A stretch of 64,000 nt of DNA from Aphelenchoides besseyi (lineage: Eukaryota; Nematoda; Chromadorea; Rhabditida; Aphelenchoididae). The DNA lies in the NCBI GenBank assembly GCA_024699855.1, contig JAMPIQ010000003.1:2046001-2110000 (forward strand), read 5' to 3'. The notes below the pieces were generated by a model. The model saw only the letters and a program-made list of their open reading frames with translations, was not told where the DNA came from and did no database searches. Position 1 is the first letter of the stretch; every line of letters starts with the position of its first letter. A program made the translations under genes and the position numbers. This document shows positions 56,982 through 64,000 of this stretch, one piece after another.

Positions 56982-59719
56982 ATGAGACGAACGTTAATAA
57001 AGTTGGAGACTTCGCTTGTGATTTATCTTTTGGTTTCTAGTCATTGTATTGGCATGGCAAGTGCGCTGCGTAGTCTTAATCGTTTTGTTAATTTCGTCGT
57101 TTAGCGACAGGCGTAGAGAAACGGGAATTTGTTTTGCATACTGAGAATCTCGGAATCTTCTACCATCGAGCATCATCGAATGCACTTCTTCACGTAAGTT
57201 GAACTGTAAAATTATAGCTAATAGATATTTAGGGCAAAGCTAAACGGGAATTGGCGAAACTACCTGTCAGCGAAAAAGTTGTTTTTGAGGAGTGTTGGCG
57301 CTTAGGAAAGAACGTTCTTCAGTTAGCCAAATGTGTTGCTACAGTTTTGGATACACGAGATCAACTTCACGTTAATTCACCAACACAATCACTAACTGAT
57401 CCGCAATGTACTGCAGACGACACAGAGGGCGGTTGGTTGGTGGGAATTTTGCGAAGTATGAGACGTCTATGGTTTTCTTGCGATCCTTCACCGAGATCGA
57501 CTAGCAGAGAAGAAACAACAACATCAAGTCTATCGAACTCAATTTGGCCGTCATCCTTCTTGTTGAACGAGCAGATTACAACACAAAAATCGCTGATTCG
57601 TTTGCATTCATTGAACTACACAAGAAGACCACCGTTGTTATCAATGGACCGTCGTTCTCAACTTAACAATCACAAATCAATTCGAGCTCGTCTTCCATAT
57701 TTGCGTGCAACTCGACGTGATCACAAAATTGTTTTAAATCAAAAAGCCGCAGAAATCAAACGTCCGATTCAATTACATCGTCTTACAACACGTCTGAAGT
57801 CTTCGATCCATCAAATCCCAACCACGCTTCCAACTTCCTATCAGCAACGTAAAACAGTCAATAAACGAAGTGTTCCGGAAGTTTCCTCTCGTTGTACGGT
57901 TCCATCAAACATCAAATCGTTACGACAACTTCAACAGCAATTCGACAAAATCAATCACGTTATCCGGTACTTGCACACGGTAACGAAGTCCAATCAGAAG
58001 TAAGCTCATTCATGCTTTTTTTGACTGACTATTGATTTAGGTTTCTAGAGGAGGTGGATTTGAAAGTTGATTACAAAAATCGTCGTGCAGACGTCGACTC
58101 GCCGTTGAATCAGGCTCGAAAGTTTGCTGAGCAGCTGGAAAGTTTTGACGACAAGAACGTCCTCAGTATTCTTTCACCCAAACTTCTCAACTTACTGCCA
58201 CAAGAACCCGACGATCCCGACTCAAAGCGATGGCTCTCGCCGAACATGTTGAGTTTCTCGGACGAAGGAATGTTGCCGTTGCCTCGACTGCTGCAGGTCT
58301 GCAACCAGTAGTTGATTATAGCAACCGATTTCAGCTCTCAACGTCCAGTCACTGCGAAACAATGGCCTGGTTGGATCTGCTGATGGACTTGACTGGAGCC
58401 AAACGAATGTTCGATCACATCGACAGCATGTTCGGGCCGTTTATGAAAGAAATGGAGCACAAAATGTATCCACGAGTTCAAGAGGTTCAGAAACATGATG
58501 CCAAGTTTGATCGCCTGCAATCCTTGACGGATTTAAACCAAAAACAAGAATTGGGTCTGTTCGGTTATGCAAAAATGAACGAAGAGCAAATGAGAATTGC
58601 ATACGGTCAAAATGGTGAGCTTTATCTGAACTGTTTGTGATTTTATTGTCTTCTTTTAGGTATCATTGAAACGCCACCTGATTTTCCACCAAACAGTGAT
58701 GCTGATCGAATATTCGAAGAAGACATAAGAACATTGGCGAAGATGACAGAAAGTGATTTAATTCGTTTACAGCAAACGTACAAAAACAATTACATAAAAC
58801 GTGAGCAGAAATTTAACTTCGGGACAACAATGTTTCTAGATCGTCATAGACGTCAAGCACCTGATCCATTGGAAGCCATCTTACCGATGACTCATCAAAA
58901 ACAACTTTTCGGTTATCGAGTTTTGAACGGATTCGCATTCACCACTCGAATACGAAACTCGAATGTTCTGGGACCGTATATTCGTAAGTTGTTTGTAGCT
59001 TCTGTTGATTTGCCAATTCAGTGAGTCCATACGCTTTCTATCTGCAAATCGTTTCACCCTCAATTTTACACGTATGTTTCCATTTAAAGATCGTTGTTAT
59101 TACTTGAAATTAAGGCGGACGTTCTTTCTCCCAGAGCCTTCATTGCGTCGATTTTTTCGCCAGTTGTTTTAACTGCACGGTGAGTGATTCAGACGAATAG
59201 AAAGATTGGAATGTGTTTTTGCAGAATACTCGCTCCTTCTGCTTTTCGGCTTATGCTCATGAGTCCGTTGGTTTTGACATTTTGGGTTATGGTTCGTTCT
59301 TTTTTGGTTGACCCTTATATCAATCAATATCGAGTGTAATGCCCCTTTGAATTCTAGGTTCCAGAAGCCTTTCTTGCCAAAATTATGGCACCTAAGCTTC
59401 TTGATGCAAGAGTGTTAAGTCCTGGTAAGCGAATGAAAAAACGGGCTTCTTATTTGAGTTTTAGAGTCTTTTTCGTTTATTCTTCTTTCACCAGCCGCTG
59501 GTGTTGCACGTATTGGATCGCCGAACGCAATGAACTTCCTTGTTCTCAGTCCGTCATTCGGGAGCTATCAATTGTTTAGTGGAAACCGACATGTTGTTCA
59601 GGTTTGTTGAAGAATGTTTTTCGAGACTTATGACTGTTTAGGTGCTTTCACCCGGTATTCTTGGTATCGATAGTCATCCGTTGATTAAAGAAGACCAGTT
59701 TTTGAACAAAATGGGTTAA
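56982..59719 (+). CDS. MLT-10-like (DUF644 plus LSP-repeat) protein, tandem copy 2
   Basis: The same domain order and nearly the same exon structure as the gene at 53859: a signal peptide (LETSLVIYLLVSSHCIGMA), LGIFYHRASSNALLH, SEKVVFEECWRLGKNVLQL, a variable Arg/Ser linker, KRSVPEVSSRC, SILSPKLLNLLPQEP, then LSP-type repeats (LSPYAFYLQIVSPSILH, LSPRAFIASIFSP, LAPSAFRLMLMSPLVL, SPGILGIDSHP). It shares the identical 296-bp tract and has a conserved RHRRQAPDPLEAI block before the repeats. No frame breaks were found. Expected role: secreted protein of the apical extracellular matrix or cuticle. Confidence 0.8.
58205..58500 (+). repeat. 296-bp tract identical to 54964-55259 (MLT-10-like pair, copy 2)
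   Basis: Second copy of the identical tract; see the first copy. Sequence immediately left (QEP versus TQP coding, different codons) and right (DAKFDRLQ versus DEKFDNLH) diverges at once. Confidence 0.93.
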
Positions 59720-59724
59720 TAAGT

Positions 59725-61255
59725 TTTTGTTGCTGGAGTCTAGAGGTGGTTTAATAATAAATATTAAGACAATAGAAACGTTTACAAAAATCGTCGAAAA
59801 ACTTACAGGAGTGTCATCGGAAAACAAGCTCTTTAGTTTAATACGTGAAGTTGGGTGACAAGAATTGATTCGCCTAATAGCTGCGACAAGAGCCCAATGG
59901 AAACAGTCGGTGTAATGTACGATCTTTAATTTCAAGACGTTTATATTTAAACTGACTCATTCATTAGACACAAACATCAAAGAATTGGATGAGTAATGTT
60001 CAATGCAAAAGTTGAACTTTAATTCGCGACGATCTGATTGCGTGACGTCATTTCGAATTCGTCAGCTTTCGTGTGTGCAACCGAGCTTCCTTGAGTTTTA
60101 GCAAAACGTGAAGATAATCGAATCAATCGGCACCATCTTCGTACCTTACAGTCGACGCGGAAGTGACTCACTACATGGCATCACTAATGGAACAACGTTT
60201 ACTTTTTGTAACCACTTGCTAACTTGTGCGTCAAAGTTGAGAGTTCGAATGTTGAGATCGTGGTGCGTAAACTTTTTCGTGCCCTACGGGCGTTTGATTG
60301 CACGAATTCTGGTTTCATTGCTTAACGTCAACTTCACGTTTCAACATGTCGATTCTACAAACAATAGTAAGTTATAATGGAATCATAATGTCGAAAAGGA
60401 ACGTACAGTCTTTGTCATCTTTACATTCCTTTTTGCTTACCACCTTTCCAGCAGTTCAAAACGATCGATTGCAGTCGATGATCGAAAGTCGTTACAAAAT
60501 TTGGCGAACATCATCGTTCAATTAAAAGAATGGAAGTTTGCACAGAAGAAACTGTTGATGTGAAAACTATTTTCATGCATCGAAAACAAAACTCTCGATC
60601 TAATCGTACGACTAGGTCGAGCGGAAAATACGTGAAAAGCGTTTTCTCACGCTCATTCAGAAGATGGAGAATATGAAGTGAAAACAATGATAACAAAATC
60701 AACAACATTTCGGTTCTTCACACTACGTGAAAAACATCGAACATTCCACAGCTGCCTATGAGTTTGATCATTGGAACGATGAGCGGTAGACGAACGGGAG
60801 TATGAAACCTTCGAAACTTTGTTGCAAACAAAAGTTGTTCGATCAATAATGAACTGTAAATCGTTGTACTCATAAAGAGGAAAGAAATTATTACGTCAAA
60901 CGGCCAAGAGCTCACTTGTAGAATCAAACCAACCATTCTATCGAATTGATTTAGCGATTGAAGTCAAAGAACTTTCTGGAAGAATAGAACGTGTATCATG
61001 CAACTTACTCAAACCATTGCTGCGAGTTTGTTCGGCTAACAAGGACGTTTGTTTAGTAAACAGCTCATATGCCAAATTTCGTCTTCCACTTACTCGTGTG
61101 TCAGAATCCCGAATCCTGCGCGCCAACTTCCATCCCATGAATCGAGTGCACGAGAACTGAAACTCGCTGAACTGCTGTGCTGGTCGTGACGTTAAATTGA
61201 TTTGTTTGCTCTCATAACTAATAAAGTTGAGTGCACGTGAACATTTCCAGTCAAA
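59725..61255. other. Gene-poor region with a possible membrane-protein relic
   Basis: On the minus strand, 60718-60936 encodes a hydrophobic stretch (SWPFDVIISFLFMSTTIYSS, LPLIVPMIKLIG) and 60938-61138 a further frame. Together they could be the decayed remains of a multi-pass receptor, but I cannot build a continuous gene. Plus-strand frames at 60108-60525 are not recognisable. The rest is AT-rich spacer. Confidence 0.3.
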
Positions 61256-61280
61256 CAGCTAACCGCATTGATTGCCGTTT

Positions 61281-61678
61281 ATGGCCGATAAGATCCCGAA
61301 AACGGCATACTCACGAGTTTGGAACAACAAAATTTCCGTTCTTGCTCTAAGGCGGATCCTTGAGATCCAGTTGCAATTTAGATTGTTGAAATTTTCGACT
61401 ATTTTCTTCGACTTGTTTCCCTTTTCAGCACGTGTTCTTTTTGTTGATCGATTGCTCGTGTCGACGAGCCCACGAAGCAGATCAGAGAACTGACCGCGCG
61501 GAACGGCGGTCGTTCCAAAAGACCGTTTGGCGAACTAACTACACATCGAAGAAACGCTAAGAATTCGACAATAAGCTTCAAGAATCGAATGCCCGAGTTT
61601 GTAACTGCAACTGATGAATCAAACGATTTGAACTCGCTTGTTTTACACAGTCCTCTAAAGATGGAAAAGAAGTTTTAA
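61281..61678 (+). CDS. Small basic protein candidate, splice or frame unresolved
   Basis: An ATG opens MADKIPKTAYSRVWNNK. A polypyrimidine-AG acceptor lies at about 61428, and a second frame that looks coding runs VDEPTKQIRELTARN, RSKRPFGELTTHRR, SFKNRMPEFVTATDE and LHSPLKMEKKF to a TAA at 61678 that overlaps an AATAAA. I cannot join the two halves in frame with a standard intron. It may be a real small gene with one base wrong, or a relic. No domain recognised. Confidence 0.3.
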
Positions 61679-61689
61679 TAAAATTCGTA

Positions 61690-63200
61690 GCCCTTTTCTA
61701 ATACCAAAGATCGAAATGAGCTCAACAAGTTCAAATCCTCCGGAAGTCTCTGCACGTTATTCTTTGTCAACAGATTAATAGCAGGAAACATCAGGAACAG
61801 ATTTGAAAAAAGTTAAATTCGTACCTGTTGTATTACTTGTAAGAGATCTGTTGCCTAATATTCCAAACATTGTAGAGCTACGTAAACTCCTCTTCGCAGT
61901 TGATTTGCCAAAAGAGCAATTCGATTGCCCATCGAAATGCACAAAGAAAATTTCGTTCAGCAGCTTAACTCTATGATCAAAACTAATTCATAGTGTCAAT
62001 CAGGGAGGTGCAGGTCTAAGCTTCTTAAATCTCGTAGCTCGTGGTTGTGTGTTCCAAAAGCAGATTTGTATTTTAGTTATGTTCAAATATCTTTTATTTG
62101 CACTGAACCACTTATTACAGTAGTCAGTTTGTTGTCTCTCTCGACCGTTACACGGTAATAAAAATTGATATCACGGGCGTGGCTGATGCAATTGTTATTT
62201 TCTTGTTGAAAAGTTTGCTGAACACTAAGTGGTCTGTCAGTTAGCAGAGCTCGGTAATCAAACCGGACGCTCGCGATTGTAACTACCGGACGTCGTGAAC
62301 AATTCGCCGACGACCACTCCGCTCAATCGTTTTGTTTTTTGTGTTTTAAACTGCAAAAAGTTCACGATCAACAACTGGAGGTCGCGTGCACTCATTAGGA
62401 GCACTAAAGCTCCGCCTCTGTTCATTATACTGAACATTTGTACTCTCGAATTGGCAACTGATTGACAACAAGAATGGAAAGATTCATTTTCCAAACCTCC
62501 AAGGTTTCTGAACTGCGGTTTGTCGTTCGTTTTTTCGAATACAAACAACAAATTAATCATTGATTTTCCAAGTGATTTTGTGTTCTTAGCAACAAGCCTG
62601 TTTCCGGAATAGTCAGTTGAGACGACTATGCAGCTAAAAACCAAGTGTTCGTCAAATTTTGCATCTTGCAATTATCGTTGTTACTGTTTTTATCTTTGGA
62701 TTTTGATTGTTGATTAAACTTTTTTTCAATTTTGTTCTTATTAAAAGGAGCCGTATTAGCCTTTTGACGGGAAACCGAACTGTAACCTTCCAACTGAACT
62801 CTTTGTTCCATGTATTCGTTCCGTTACACGAATCGTTTGTCTATTGGTTCTTTTCAACTTCACGATCTTAAACCCATCGACATCGTTTTTCAACTGTCAA
62901 CTGATTCATATTTCTTTGAAGCAGAAATTAAGTTTTTGTTGTCTCTACAGTAACTCAACGCTCGTCTTCGTGGATCGAAAGGCCGCAGCTGCCCGCGGTT
63001 CATAAATCTTCTTGTTTCCATCATTTTTCACTTAGCTTACGCTCGAATAGCTTTCAATTCTCTAGCCATTCAAACCGTGAGCTTGTGTTTTCAAGTCGGT
63101 ATTCGTGAATTCGTTTTAAGTTCAAATTCGACGGACTTCAATCTTACAGTCCCGCCCACACTGATAAATTAAAGTCTACGACCGTCATTGGTTTGTAATA
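61690..63200. other. Intergenic region before the nuclear receptor
   Basis: Mostly AT-rich. On the minus strand, 62626-62811 (MEQRVQLEGYSSVS, Lys/Asn-rich) and the overlapping 62258-62671 are open but show no domain; I do not call them genes. A pair of E-box-like or regulatory motifs cannot be singled out. Confidence 0.35.
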
Positions 63201-63207
63201 TAAAACC

Positions 63208-64000
63208 ATGTATTCTGCTTGGAGTTGTTCTCCAACAACGATGTCGTCCTGTTCGGAAGAGAACTACGGCAACTTCTCGTACCAAAGTACCGATCCGGAC
63301 AGCAGTCGCAGTTCGATTTGTCCGATTTGCGCGGACATCGCATACAACCGGCATTTCGGTTAGTTCTTCAGAACACATTACAAACCTTGTTTAAACAACT
63401 TTATAGTAACAACGAATAACAAGTATTGTTTTAGGGTCCAAATGTTGTAATTCATGTGCAGGTAAACTGATTCGAGTGTTTTTGGTCTTATAACCTTTTT
63501 GCAGCGTTCTTTCGGCGTACAATCAACAACAAAAAGTCTTATATTTGTTCTCGTGGTAAAAACTGCGAAGTGAATACAGGTATTAGAAGTCAGATAGGCT
63601 CGTTACTTTTTGTTGTTTAGGTCAAGCACGACACATGTGCAAATTCTGTAGACTGCAACGATGCATTTGGAACGGCTTGTCCATTGCAACGGCTGTCAGT
63701 CGGATTCCGGACGAGAAGAAAGCTTCGTTTGCCGCAAAATCGAGATTAAAGCAACTGGTTGGTCATCAACAAGAAACCTTTTTGCGTCGTTTCAAAGCAG
63801 CAGTCGAAATACACGAGGGACATTGTGTAAGTGAGCATCTTGTTCAATTGAAAAAGTACAGTAACTAGGAATAGAGCAAAAGCTCTGTCTTGATTTGAAA
63901 TCGGTCTCATTAATTAACTCGTTAAAAGTCACTAGTCAATAGCAAAACCACCATATTTTACGATCTTACGTCGATTACACAAATCAACTTCAGGAACGTG
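63208..64000 (+). CDS. Nuclear hormone receptor (C4 zinc-finger DNA-binding domain), 3' end beyond the window
   Basis: The start MYSAWSCSPTTMSSCSEE leads into the DNA-binding domain. Zinc finger 1 has CPICADIAYNRHFG, an intron, and CCNSCA, an intron, and AFFRRT. Zinc finger 2 reads YICSRGKNCEVN, an intron, GQARHMCKFCRLQRC. The eight zinc-binding cysteines are present. The P-box CNSCAAFF is of the divergent nematode type rather than CEGCKGFF. After IWNGLSIATAVSRIPDEK come helices at the start of the hinge/ligand-binding domain. An acceptor CTTCAG near 63985-63993 indicates that the coding sequence continues past the right edge. Function as a transcription factor is clear; the ligand is not. 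Confidence 0.85.

Overview
The window is nuclear DNA of a nematode. Genes are dense on both strands and cut by very short GT-AG introns (mostly 38-50 nt). Many start codons sit a few bases after a TTTNCAG-type acceptor, as expected for trans-spliced messages. The gene families are typical of worms: MATH-BTB, CK1/TTBK-like kinases, SH2 tyrosine kinases, class-2-type lipases, short ionotropic receptors (IRs), DUF644/MLT-10-like proteins and a nuclear hormone receptor. I cannot name the species.

Layout. 1-2.7 kb: the 3' part of a peroxisomal thiolase-SCP2 fusion, a tandem stand-alone SCP2 gene, and a multi-pass membrane protein. 2.9-9.8 kb: a CK1/TTBK-type pseudokinase, a U2-like snRNA, an Ariadne-type RBR ubiquitin ligase and an SH2 tyrosine kinase. 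10.2-18.3 kb: a Mos1-HTH protein, a small secreted peptide, a double-MATH/BTB protein, two small unknown genes and a DDX5/DBP2-like DEAD-box helicase. 18.7-20.9 kb: a dead Helitron carrying two copies of a small element with 4-bp target duplications. 20.9-22.3 kb: an HMG-box gene and a type I membrane protein. 22.7-28.0 kb: three tandem secreted lipases, the third carrying a 930-bp TA-flanked DNA transposon in an intron. 28.2-33.8 kb: two Ulp1/SENP-like proteases flanking an Integrator-subunit-15-like gene, then FAHD1 and a small secreted ORF.

34-38 kb holds two IR genes, and a third, with 275 bp of its promoter and start, lies at 43.2-45 kb. Between and after these are a divergent bHLH gene, a secreted protein, a Lys/Ser/Pro-rich nuclear-type protein and a single-pass membrane protein. 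At 46.6-47.3 kb an inverted copy of the 11.1-11.9 kb block appears (BTB fragment plus secreted peptide). 48.3-48.7 kb is a GC-rich, hairpin-rich unit with a TATA box and poly(A) signal. 49.9-51.4 kb is a probably single, broken membrane-protein gene. 51.4-53.8 kb is gene-poor and contains the second copy of the 275-bp IR promoter repeat. 53.9-59.7 kb is a tandem pair of MLT-10-like genes sharing a perfectly identical 296-bp tract. The right edge is a nuclear hormone receptor running out of the window.

Two themes stand out. First, local duplication is pervasive: SCP2, lipases, IRs, proteases, MLT-10-like genes, the inverted block and the 275-bp repeat. Second, several otherwise intact genes carry single-base frame breaks, some in short homopolymers, so consensus errors and true pseudogenization must be separated before any of them is called a pseudogene. 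Exon boundaries are my own reading of splice sites and homology; none has transcript support here.
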